Shown here: positions 1 to 6,862 of the stretch, piece after piece
Numbering within the stretch: position 1 is the first letter of the stretch
Layout of the letters: every line of letters begins with the position of its first letter
Source: Prevotella sp. UBA1378
GTDB lineage: Bacteria; Bacteroidota; Bacteroidia; Bacteroidales; Bacteroidaceae
Direction: 5' to 3'
Length of the DNA: 18,054 nt
Assembly (NCBI GenBank): GCA_002305505.1
Contig: DBRC01000002.1
Coordinates: 1-18,054 of the forward strand
The notes under the pieces: generated by a model
Seen by the model: the letters and a program-made list of their open reading frames with translations, nothing else
Database searches by the model: none
What the model was told of the DNA's origin: nothing
Translations under genes and position numbers: made by a program

Positions 1-5
1 CCTGC

Positions 6-26
6 TGCCCACAGCTTGCCTTTAGG
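6..26 (+). repeat. Left copy of a repeat shared by both window ends
   Basis: The 21 bases here start TGCCCACAGC and end TGCCTTTAGG. They match the reverse complement of 18034-18054 at 20 of 21 positions; the one difference is A versus C at position 13. Beyond the match the flanks diverge, apart from a short shared GCAATA a few bases further on. The copy lies just downstream of the YggS-type gene, in non-coding DNA. A near-identical sequence at both extremities suggests a multicopy intergenic repeat at which an assembly ended. That origin is inferred; the match itself is read directly. Confidence 0.7.
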
Positions 27-59
27 ATTGCAATAAACCCAAATCCGTAACCCCAAAAA

Positions 60-734
60 CTATTCCGTCACACGCGGGCCAAATATGGTAGTCCCCACAC
101 GGACCATGGTAGAGCCACACTGGACGGCAATAGGATAGTCGCTGCTCATGCCCCACGAACGTTCGCAAAAATAAGGGGCATCAGCGAAGTAGCTCGACTT
201 CACTTCATCGAAAAACCGCGCGGCCTGCTCAAACTCGGAACGTATCTGCCCCTCGTCTTCCACGTAAGAAGCCATCATCATCAGGCCGCAGATGCGCACA
301 TGCTCCATCCCGCGCCACTCGCCTTCCGCCAGCAACTGCCGGCAGGCGGCAAGCGGCAGACCGTATTTCGACTCCTCTTCCGCAATGTGCAGCTCGAGCA
401 GCACGTCGATCACGCGGCCGTGCTTGGCAGCCTGCTTATTGATTTCGCGCAGCAGGCGGAGCGAGTCGACGGCCTCGATCATCGAGATATAGGGGGCAAT
501 ATATTTTACCTTGTTGGTTTGCAGATGGCCGATAAAATGCCATTGTATGTCGGACGGCAGCGCCTTCACCTTACGCGACAACTCCTGCTCATGGCTCTCG
601 CCGAAGACGCGCTGGCCCTCCTCGTAGGCCGCCAGTATGTACTCGTTGGGATGATACTTGCTGATGGCCACCAAGCGGACGCCTTGCGGCAGGCGGGCAA
701 GCACCTCGTGCAGCTTCTTCTTTACGTCGTACAT
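60..734 (-). CDS. yggS: YggS/PROSC-family PLP-binding protein (PLP homeostasis)
   Basis: A 224-residue protein of the YggS/YBL036C/PROSC family, a single-domain TIM-barrel fold like the N-terminal half of alanine racemase. The family binds pyridoxal 5'-phosphate and buffers the free cofactor in the cytoplasm; no enzymatic reaction is established. The PLP lysine is Lys26 in VAISKYHP. Further family motifs are HFIGHLQTNK (66-75), GLMMMA (150-155), GMSSDY (195-200) and the phosphate-binding GSTMVRVGTTIFG (207-219). The usual GENRVQE segment reads GESHEQE here (45-51). Length matches the family. The ATG lies 6 bp after the DUF4494 stop, so the two are very likely co-transcribed, with this gene last in the operon. 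It is intact. Confidence 0.93.
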   Translation of the reverse strand: MYDVKKKLHEVLARLPQGVRLVAISKYHPNEYILAAYEEGQRVFGESHEQELSRKVKALPSDIQWHFIGHLQTNKVKYIAPYISMIEAVDSLRLLREINKQAAKHGRVIDVLLELHIAEEESKYGLPLAACRQLLAEGEWRGMEHVRICGLMMMASYVEDEGQIRSEFEQAARFFDEVKSSYFADAPYFCERSWGMSSDYPIAVQCGSTMVRVGTTIFGPRVTE

Positions 735-740
735 CGCGGT

Positions 741-1220
741 TTATCCTTCAAACTCGGGTTTATCGTCTTTCTCCTTCTTGCGGTATTCGAACACGTCCAT
801 CAGCTGGGTTTCTGCCACGGCGGCTATCACGTAGTCTATCATCGTGCCGCTCATCACGGTGCCGATGTTGCCCACCGCCCCGTTCAGTGTCCCGGCGTTC
901 ACGAGATACGTCACGTTCGACCGTTTCTCCTTCTCCGTCTTCTCATCGATGGTGATGAATTGCAGCTTTGCCCTGTACCAGCGGTCGGCCGTTTCCTCAT
1001 CGCTGAAAAATATCTCTTTGTATGCAGCCTTCTTGATATCCGCCACCTCAAATTCGCCGCTGATATAAGCCGACATTTCCTCCATGATGCGCTGCTCGGC
1101 CTCGGTAAAGCTAAGGCCGTCTACGGTATAAGTCTCCGTCACTTTCTTCTGCATACCGTCTTCCTGTGTTTTTTCATAACGGATTTTGCATTCAAACCAC
1201 TCTGCTGTTCTTGATCTCAT
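741..1220 (-). CDS. DUF4494 domain protein, function unknown
   Basis: A 159-residue soluble protein that I recognise as DUF4494, a family common in Bacteroidales and of unknown role. It has no signal peptide or membrane segment. It opens with WFECKIRYEKT, typical of the family, continues through an acidic middle (FTEAEQRIMEEM), and carries a glycine-rich stretch GTLNGAVGNIGTVMSG near residues 130-145. The C-terminus is charged (EYRKKEKDDKPEF). The ATG at 1220 is the first start after the upstream stop. The 40-bp gap to the pseudokinase gene shows no TAnnTTTG box, so transcription probably comes from the promoter at 2524-2555. It sits 6 bp before the YggS gene. Family assignment is by recognition; function is not known to me. 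Confidence 0.85.
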   Translation of the reverse strand: MRSRTAEWFECKIRYEKTQEDGMQKKVTETYTVDGLSFTEAEQRIMEEMSAYISGEFEVADIKKAAYKEIFFSDEETADRWYRAKLQFITIDEKTEKEKRSNVTYLVNAGTLNGAVGNIGTVMSGTMIDYVIAAVAETQLMDVFEYRKKEKDDKPEFEG

Positions 1221-1260
1221 TTTCTTTCTGATATTTTAATTTTATGATACTTTATTCATC

Positions 1261-2499
1261 CTATTTCTGTATTCCATGCTGTTGTAAAGCGGCTTTCTTC
1301 TGTTCGGTCAGCTGATCGATGATTTCGGCTGCAAGCCGCTGGCTCCGCGCATCACCCAGATGGGTTTCGCCGGCAATATCCACTTGTGCCTTCATCAGTT
1401 CCTCTATGGTGGAAGAGCTGCCGGCCACGAACTTCTTTTCGTTCGCCCCCATATAAGAGCTGTTGTATATCTTGGAGAGGATGCGGTCGGCTTCCTTGGT
1501 GTAGCGCTTCCGGAAAATCGACTCGCACTTGGCCTCATACATCTTCTGCTGTTCCTGCTGTTCGGGAGTGAGCTGGCCGACAGAGTCCGAACGGATTAAT
1601 CCCAGCTCGGTGGTCGGGTCGAAGCCGTCGTCGAGCAGGTCGTCAACACCCTGCCGCGGCACCGGTTTTACGAACTCCACGTCCAGCGGCTCGGGCACCA
1701 ATTCAAAATAAAGGCCAACACTTATAAGAGCCACTACCAGTGCGGCGGCAAACGTCATGAGGCTGCCGCGCACCTTCCCCATCAGGTTGATGGCCCGACG
1801 CATGTCGGCGGCTGTCTGGTAACGGTCTTCCGGACTCTCGCTGACAGCCTTTTTCACCACGCGCCTCAACTCGACGGGCATCTCGGCGTCGGCATAAAGG
1901 AATTCCATCAGGCGCCCGATGGAGTAGATGTCGCACCGCTCGTCTATCGTCCCGTGCGCCAGCACTTCGGGAGCCACGTAGCGTTCATTGGAGCGGTAGA
2001 AGGCGGCTTGGTCTTGCATGCCGAGGTAATAGGAGCCATGGGAAAGGAGCATCGCGCTGCCCGTGCCTTTGCGCACAAAGACATTCGTAGGCGAGTAGCA
2101 TACATGGAAAACACCCTGCCGGTGGAGGTAGCCGGCCGTGTCGAGCAAGTCGCGTACCAAGGTAAGTACAAACTCTTTTTGCGCCACGACGCCCGGGGTA
2201 TCGAACAGCAACTGTGAAAGGGTCTGGAAACTGCCCCGCTCGATTACCAGCGATGTGATGTCGCCGTTTTGCCTGCGCGGCACGAAATGCATCAGATGCG
2301 GATGCACAAGCCCGGCGTTTTGCTCACACTCTTTCTTCAAAGCATCGCAAAACACGATGTTATCGAGCAGCGAACGGCGTATCGCCACGACAAACGCGAA
2401 CCTCCCGTCTATCACCTCCCTATAAAAAGAGCCGATGGGGAGAGCCTCCATCTGCGGGGTTTTCTCTTCCCGGCTGCCTAACAGTTCTTCGTAATTCAT
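1261..2499 (-). CDS. Membrane-anchored Ser/Thr pseudokinase
   Basis: A 412-residue protein (numbering from ATG 2499) with a eukaryotic-type kinase fold that has lost its catalytic residues. The ATP-binding Lys of VAIK is Arg (VAIR, 38-41), while the C-helix Glu57 remains. The catalytic loop HRDxKPxN reads HVCYSPTN (132-139), so Asp and Lys are gone. DFG reads SHG (153-155). Structural landmarks persist: YVAPEV (174-179), DIYSIG (190-195) and the late Arg226 in EDRYQT. One membrane helix follows (about 246-267), then a roughly 145-residue charged, helical tail that should lie in the periplasm. I infer a signalling scaffold rather than an enzyme. A longer frame opens at TTG 2526, but that codon is inside the -7 box; ATG 2499 gives an 18-nt leader. 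It is first in the operon with DUF4494 and yggS. Confidence 0.85.
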   Translation of the reverse strand: MNYEELLGSREEKTPQMEALPIGSFYREVIDGRFAFVVAIRRSLLDNIVFCDALKKECEQNAGLVHPHLMHFVPRRQNGDITSLVIERGSFQTLSQLLFDTPGVVAQKEFVLTLVRDLLDTAGYLHRQGVFHVCYSPTNVFVRKGTGSAMLLSHGSYYLGMQDQAAFYRSNERYVAPEVLAHGTIDERCDIYSIGRLMEFLYADAEMPVELRRVVKKAVSESPEDRYQTAADMRRAINLMGKVRGSLMTFAAALVVALISVGLYFELVPEPLDVEFVKPVPRQGVDDLLDDGFDPTTELGLIRSDSVGQLTPEQQEQQKMYEAKCESIFRKRYTKEADRILSKIYNSSYMGANEKKFVAGSSSTIEELMKAQVDIAGETHLGDARSQRLAAEIIDQLTEQKKAALQQHGIQK

Positions 2500-2523
2500 G
2501 ACCGTAAACTTTATTTGAATGGG

Positions 2524-2555
2524 CAAAAGTAATCATTTAATCCGAAAAACACAAA
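2524..2555 (-). promoter_or_regulatory. Bacteroides-type promoter of the pseudokinase operon
   Basis: On the minus strand, TTTG (2555-2552) is followed by a 20-nt spacer and TACTTTTG (2531-2524), an exact match to the TTTG / TAnnTTTG consensus known for Bacteroides sigma-AB. Transcription should begin near 2517. This excludes TTG 2526 as a start and supports ATG 2499. The start site is predicted, not measured. Confidence 0.8.
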
Positions 2556-2615
2556 TTTTTATACCGTGATTAGAAAATAATATAACCGATGGACGGCGAA
2601 TTATGAATAAATTCG

Positions 2616-2623
2616 TATCTTTG
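2616..2623 (+). promoter_or_regulatory. -7 box of the aminotransferase-permease operon
   Basis: TATCTTTG matches TAnnTTTG and lies 29 bp before the ATG at 2653, so transcription should start near 2630. No good TTTG is present 20 bp upstream (GACG there), so this promoter may be weak or activator-dependent. An 8-bp inverted repeat, TATAACCG (2581-2588) and CGGTTATA (2628-2635), brackets the box and could be an operator, but its 39-nt spacing makes chance plausible. Confidence 0.6.
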
Positions 2624-2652
2624 CAGCCGGTTATACGTAAATATAAAACAAT

Positions 2653-3855
2653 ATGCCAGAAATATCAGTACGCGGAATCGAGATGCCGGAATCGCCCATC
2701 CGGAAACTGGCACCCCTCGCTGCCGCAGCCAAGAAAAACGGTATAAAGGTATATCACCTCAATATCGGCCAGCCCGACTTGCCTACTCCGGAAGTAGGAC
2801 TGAACGCGCTGAAACACATCGACCGGAAGATACTTGAATATTCGCCGTCGCAAGGCAACCTGAGCTACCGGGAAAAGCTGGTTGATTATTACCGGAAATA
2901 CAATATCAACGTAAACGCCGACGACATCATCATCACAAGCGGAGGAAGCGAGGCAGTGCTCTTCGCCTTCATGTCGTGCCTCAATCCCGGCGACGAAATC
3001 ATCGTGCCTGAACCGGCCTATGCCAACTATATGGCGTTTGCCATCTCGGCAGGAGCCAAAATACGCACAATCGCCACCACCATCGAAGAAGGATTCTCCC
3101 TGCCCAAGGTGGAGAAGTTCGAAGAACTGATCAACGACCGGACACGGGCCATCATGATTTGCAACCCGAACAACCCCACCGGGTACCTCTACACGCGGCG
3201 GGAGATGAACCAGATACGCGACCTCGTGAAGAAATACGACCTGTACCTCTTCTCCGACGAGGTGTACCGCGAATACATCTACACCGGCTCGCCGTATATT
3301 TCGGCCTGCCACTTGGAGGGCATCGAACAGAACGTCATCCTTATCGACTCCGTATCAAAGCGTTACTCGGAATGCGGGATACGCATCGGGGCACTGATTA
3401 CAAAGAACGCACAGGTGAGGAACGCCGTGATGAAATTCTGCCAAGCACGCCTTTCGCCCCCGCTTATCGGGCAAATCGTGGCAGAGGCTTCACTCGACGC
3501 CCCTGAAGAGTACTACCGCGACGTATACGACGAATACGTGGAGCGGCGCAAATGCCTCATCGACGGGCTTAACCGCATACCAGGCGTTTATTCGCCCATA
3601 CCGATGGGGGCTTTCTATACCGTGGCAAAACTGCCGGTAGACGACGCGGAAGAGTTCTGCCGCTGGTGCCTCTCGGATTTCAACTACGAAGGCGAAACGG
3701 TAATGATGGCACCGGCCGCCGGATTCTACACCACGCCGGGTGCCGGCATTAACCAGGTGCGCATCGCATACGTACTGAACAAGGAAGACCTCACACGCGC
3801 ACTCCGCGTGCTCAGCAAGGCGCTTGAAGCCTATCCCGGCAGAAAGGAAGAATAA
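2653..3855 (+). CDS. PLP-dependent class I/II aminotransferase
   Basis: A 400-residue fold-type I aminotransferase resembling the bacterial aspartate/alanine aminotransferase group (subgroup I-gamma). The PLP Schiff-base lysine is Lys236 in SVSKRYSECGIRIG. The cofactor-contacting residues are Asn174 in NPNNPTG, Asp202 and Tyr205 in FSDEVYREY, and the substrate-carboxylate arginine is Arg370 in NQVRIAYV. GQPDLPTP (39-46) is the N-terminal substrate-side motif. Length and motif order are normal, so it should be an active cytoplasmic enzyme exchanging amino groups between an amino acid and 2-oxoglutarate or pyruvate. The amino-acid substrate cannot be read from the sequence. It lies 29 bp after a TATCTTTG box and 6 bp before the permease gene, so the two probably form one operon. 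Confidence 0.92.
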   Translation: MPEISVRGIEMPESPIRKLAPLAAAAKKNGIKVYHLNIGQPDLPTPEVGLNALKHIDRKILEYSPSQGNLSYREKLVDYYRKYNINVNADDIIITSGGSEAVLFAFMSCLNPGDEIIVPEPAYANYMAFAISAGAKIRTIATTIEEGFSLPKVEKFEELINDRTRAIMICNPNNPTGYLYTRREMNQIRDLVKKYDLYLFSDEVYREYIYTGSPYISACHLEGIEQNVILIDSVSKRYSECGIRIGALITKNAQVRNAVMKFCQARLSPPLIGQIVAEASLDAPEEYYRDVYDEYVERRKCLIDGLNRIPGVYSPIPMGAFYTVAKLPVDDAEEFCRWCLSDFNYEGETVMMAPAAGFYTTPGAGINQVRIAYVLNKEDLTRALRVLSKALEAYPGRKEE

Positions 3856-3861
3856 CGGCCT

Positions 3862-5109
3862 ATGAACCTGCCCCTCTTTATCGCGAAAAGAATCTACAGC
3901 GACAACAGCGACAAGTACAAAGTGAGCCGGCCGGCCATCCGCATCGCCACCATCGGAGTGGCCATCGGGCTGGCGGTGATGATTGTCACCGTATCCGTCG
4001 TATTGGGATTCAAGCATACCATACGCGATAAGGTCATCGGGTTCGGCAGCCATATTCAGGTGATGAACTTCCTCACCATGCAGAGCACCGACCCCTACCC
4101 CATCTGTATCGACGACAGCGTGATGAGGGCCATCGGCAGCATCGACGGCATACGGCACGTGGAACGGTACGCTTTGGCGCAAGGCATACTGAAGACCGAC
4201 AACGACTTTATGGGCATACTCTTCAAGGGCATCGGCCAGGAATACGACACCGGATTCCTGCACAAGAACCTGACGGGCGGGAAGATGCCACAATTCAGTG
4301 ACAGCAAGGGTACACAGAACATGCTTGTATCGAAGATGGTGGCAGACAAGCTGAAACTGAAAGTAGGTGATAAAGTCTTCGCTTATTTCATATTTAACGA
4401 CAATGTCCGCGCAAGAAGATTCAATATTACGGGAATCTATGAAACAAACATGACACAGTTCGACCAGAACTTATGCTTCATCGACCTTTACACGGCCGTG
4501 AAACTTAACGGATGGTCTGACAACCAATGCACGGGCGCCGAGCTGTCGGTAAAGGACTTCGACCGGCTGGAAGAAACTGCACAAAACGTCGTGGACAAGG
4601 TAAACCGCACTGCCGACCGCAACGGGGACACCTTTACGTCGCTGACGATATACGAAGCCTACCCGCAGATTTTTTCATGGCTCGAGTTGCTCGACATCAA
4701 CGTGTGGATTATATTGGCGCTCATGATTTGCGTAGCCGGGTTCACCATGATTTCCGGACTGCTCATCATCATCCTCGAACGCACGCAGATGATAGGTATC
4801 CTGAAAGCCATCGGTGCCGGAAACAGCACAGTACGCCGCACATTCCTCTGGTTTGCCGTCTTCATCGTCGGCAAGGGATTGATATGGGGGAACATCATCG
4901 GCGTCGGACTGGTAGCATTGCAAAACTATACGGGGTTCATCAGCCTCGACCCTTCAACTTATTACGTCAGCAAGGCACCGATGGAATTTAACCCGCTGCT
5001 CGTAATACTGTTGAATATTTCCACATTAGTGGTCAGTATTTTCGTACTGATAGTTCCCAGCTACCTTATATCCCATATACACCCCGCAAAATCAATGCGC
5101 TACGAATAA
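3862..5109 (+). CDS. FtsX/LolC-family ABC transporter permease
   Basis: A 415-residue inner-membrane protein with the MacB/LolC/FtsX permease layout: a cytoplasmic start (NLPLFIAKRIYS), one membrane helix (about 26-49), a large periplasmic domain (about 50-278) and three C-terminal helices (about 281-305, 328-352, 379-402). The segment ERTQMIGILKAIGAG (306-320) is the hallmark cytoplasmic loop that contacts the ABC ATPase. LolC/LolE relatives release lipoproteins from the inner membrane; others act as mechanotransmitters, so the substrate is uncertain. No ATPase gene is in the window, so its partner must be encoded elsewhere. The ATG is 6 bp after the aminotransferase stop, indicating co-transcription but giving no clear functional link. 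Confidence 0.88.
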   Translation: MNLPLFIAKRIYSDNSDKYKVSRPAIRIATIGVAIGLAVMIVTVSVVLGFKHTIRDKVIGFGSHIQVMNFLTMQSTDPYPICIDDSVMRAIGSIDGIRHVERYALAQGILKTDNDFMGILFKGIGQEYDTGFLHKNLTGGKMPQFSDSKGTQNMLVSKMVADKLKLKVGDKVFAYFIFNDNVRARRFNITGIYETNMTQFDQNLCFIDLYTAVKLNGWSDNQCTGAELSVKDFDRLEETAQNVVDKVNRTADRNGDTFTSLTIYEAYPQIFSWLELLDINVWIILALMICVAGFTMISGLLIIILERTQMIGILKAIGAGNSTVRRTFLWFAVFIVGKGLIWGNIIGVGLVALQNYTGFISLDPSTYYVSKAPMEFNPLLVILLNISTLVVSIFVLIVPSYLISHIHPAKSMRYE

Positions 5110-5113
5110 AATC

Positions 5114-5138
5114 TGCACATATTTTTTGGGAATGTGCA
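5114..5138. promoter_or_regulatory. Operator-like palindrome 1 at the ligase promoter
   Basis: TGCACA (5114-5119) and TGTGCA (5133-5138) form a perfect 6-bp inverted repeat with a 13-bp AT-rich spacer; pairing extends one more base inward (TGCACAT / ATGTGCA). The -33 element TTTG (5125-5128) lies in its spacer, so a bound dimer would cover it. The geometry is identical to the palindrome at 5155-5179. Its use as a binding site is inferred. Confidence 0.5.
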
Positions 5139-5156
5139 AAAAATCAATTACCTTTG
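5125..5156 (+). promoter_or_regulatory. Bacteroides-type promoter of the ligase operon
   Basis: TTTG (5125-5128), a 20-nt spacer and TACCTTTG (5149-5156) match the Bacteroides -33/-7 consensus exactly. Transcription should start near 5163, leaving a leader of about 17 nt before ATG 5180. The longer reading frame starting at TTG 5126 falls inside this promoter and is therefore not the start. The promoter is in the 70-bp gap after the permease gene, so the ligases have their own unit even if upstream transcripts read through. Confidence 0.82.
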
Positions 5157-5180
5157 CACAAAATTTTGTTTTTTGTGCAA
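5154..5180. promoter_or_regulatory. Operator-like palindrome 2 / leader hairpin
   Basis: TTGCACAAAA (5154-5163) and TTTTGTGCAA (5171-5180) form a perfect 10-bp inverted repeat with a 7-nt loop. Its core is again TGCACA-N13-TGTGCA (5155-5179). The left arm overlaps the -7 box and the predicted start site; the right arm ends on the first base of the ATG. It could act as a DNA operator. An RNA hairpin is less likely, because much of the left arm precedes the predicted start of the transcript. Confidence 0.5.
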
Positions 5181-6862
5181 TGAAAACTTATACAAGCTTC
5201 AATTCATATTTAGAGAAAAGTATTATCGAGAACTGGAACCTTGATGCCCTGACAGACTACAAAGGCATTACGCTCCAATTCCACGACGTGGCGCGCAAGA
5301 TCGAAAAAATGCACATCATCTTCGAAAATTCCGGCGTGGAGCGTGGAGATAAAGTGGCTATCTGCGGAAGGAACAGCGCACATTGGGCCGTCGCCTTCAT
5401 GGCAACGCTCACTTACGGCGCAGTGGCCGTACCCATTCTCCACGAGTTTAATGCCGACCAAATCCACAACATCGTGAACCACAGCGAATCGAAACTACTG
5501 TTCGTGGGCGATGTCGTGGTGCAAACCATCGACCCCGGGAAGATGCCGGCACTCGAAGGGATAATCAATATCCCGGACTTTTCACTGATGGTTTCCCGCT
5601 CGGAAACGCTCACTTATGCACGCGAACACCTGAACCAGCTGTTCGGCTCCAAATACCCCAACGCCTTCAGGGCAGAACATGTGCACTACCACATGGACAG
5701 CGAAGAAGAGCTGGCACTCATCAATTATACCAGCGGAACCACCGGCTTCTCGAAAGGCGTCATGCTGCCCTACCGTGCCCTTTGCGGCAATCTGGAGTTT
5801 TGCCTGAAACATATCGGTTCGAAAGTTGGGAAGAACACCAATATGCTCAGCATCCTCCCCATGGCCCACATGTACGGCATGGCAGTAGAGTTCCTCTTCG
5901 GGTTCAGCAACGGGTGCCACCTCTATTTCCTCACACGCCTGCCGAGCCCGGCTATCATTGCACAAGCCTTCACCGACGTGAAGCCGTCGATTGTCGTGTC
6001 GGTCCCGCTGATTGTTGACAAAATCATACGCAAACGGGTATTCCCTGTAATCCAGACCAACCGCATGAAGCTGCTCTTGAACATGCCCGTAATCAGCAAG
6101 AAGGTAAAACAGAAAATTTGCGAGAAGGTATACGAGGCCTTCGGCGGAAACGCATACGAAGTGATTGTGGGTGGAGCTGCACTGAATCAAGAAATAGAAC
6201 ACTTCCTTAAAGACATCGAGTTCCCGATAACAGTCGGATACGGGGCGACAGAATGTGCCCCGCTCATATCGTACAGCGACTACCACGAATTCCAGCCGGG
6301 CAGCTGCGGTACGCCGGTAGACGGGATGGAAGTGAAAATATTGAGCAGCGACCCGGAAAATACCCCCGGGGAAATCGTGGCACGGGGCATAAATGTCATG
6401 CAGGGCTACTACAAGAACGAAGAAGCTACCCGGCAGGCCATTGACAAGGACGGATGGTATCACACAGGAGACCTCGGCACCATGGCTGCAGACGGACATA
6501 TATTCATACGCGGGCGCATTAAGAATATGCTGCTCGGCTCTAACGGCCAGAACATCTACCCCGAAGAGATAGAAGACAAGCTCAACTCGATGGCCATGGT
6601 GAGCGAAAGTATCATCATACAGGACGGGCAGAAGCTCGTGGCACTCGTACATCCCGACTATGACGAAGCAAACAACATGGGATTCACCGGCAACGATATA
6701 CAAGACATCATGGAACAAAACAGGCAGGAGCTGAACAACCTGATGCCGGCATACTGCAAGTTATCGGCCATCAAGATACATGAGACGGAATTTGCCAAGA
6801 CACCCAAAAAGAGCATCAAGAGATATTTATACCAAGATTATGGAACAAGTACCAAGCTTTAA
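5180..6862 (+). CDS. Long-chain acyl-CoA ligase (AMP-forming), copy 1
   Basis: A 560-residue ANL-superfamily enzyme expected to activate a fatty acid to acyl-AMP and then to acyl-CoA, in the cytoplasm or at the membrane face. Visible core motifs: P-loop YTSGTTGFSK (183-192), VGYGATECAP (352-361), the ATP-ribose Asp431 in GWYHTGD, GRIK (445-448) before NGQNIYPEEIED, and the C-terminal lysine region TPKKSIKRYL (541-550). No membrane segment is evident. The ATG at 5180 is fixed by the promoter at 5125-5156. It is a close paralogue of the next gene: 80 of the first 100 residues are identical by direct count, and many synonymous codons differ, so the duplication is old. Chain-length preference is unknown. 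Confidence 0.9.
   Translation: MKTYTSFNSYLEKSIIENWNLDALTDYKGITLQFHDVARKIEKMHIIFENSGVERGDKVAICGRNSAHWAVAFMATLTYGAVAVPILHEFNADQIHNIVNHSESKLLFVGDVVVQTIDPGKMPALEGIINIPDFSLMVSRSETLTYAREHLNQLFGSKYPNAFRAEHVHYHMDSEEELALINYTSGTTGFSKGVMLPYRALCGNLEFCLKHIGSKVGKNTNMLSILPMAHMYGMAVEFLFGFSNGCHLYFLTRLPSPAIIAQAFTDVKPSIVVSVPLIVDKIIRKRVFPVIQTNRMKLLLNMPVISKKVKQKICEKVYEAFGGNAYEVIVGGAALNQEIEHFLKDIEFPITVGYGATECAPLISYSDYHEFQPGSCGTPVDGMEVKILSSDPENTPGEIVARGINVMQGYYKNEEATRQAIDKDGWYHTGDLGTMAADGHIFIRGRIKNMLLGSNGQNIYPEEIEDKLNSMAMVSESIIIQDGQKLVALVHPDYDEANNMGFTGNDIQDIMEQNRQELNNLMPAYCKLSAIKIHETEFAKTPKKSIKRYLYQDYGTSTKL

Noticed and set aside
300..1214. 304-codon plus-strand frame opposite yggS and the DUF4494 gene
   Set aside because: Low-complexity, His/Leu-rich translation with no motif, spanning two recognised genes and their junction; an antisense shadow.
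1261..2499. Active serine/threonine kinase
   Set aside because: Lys of VAIK, Asp of HRD and Asp of DFG are all substituted, so phosphotransfer by the usual mechanism is not expected.
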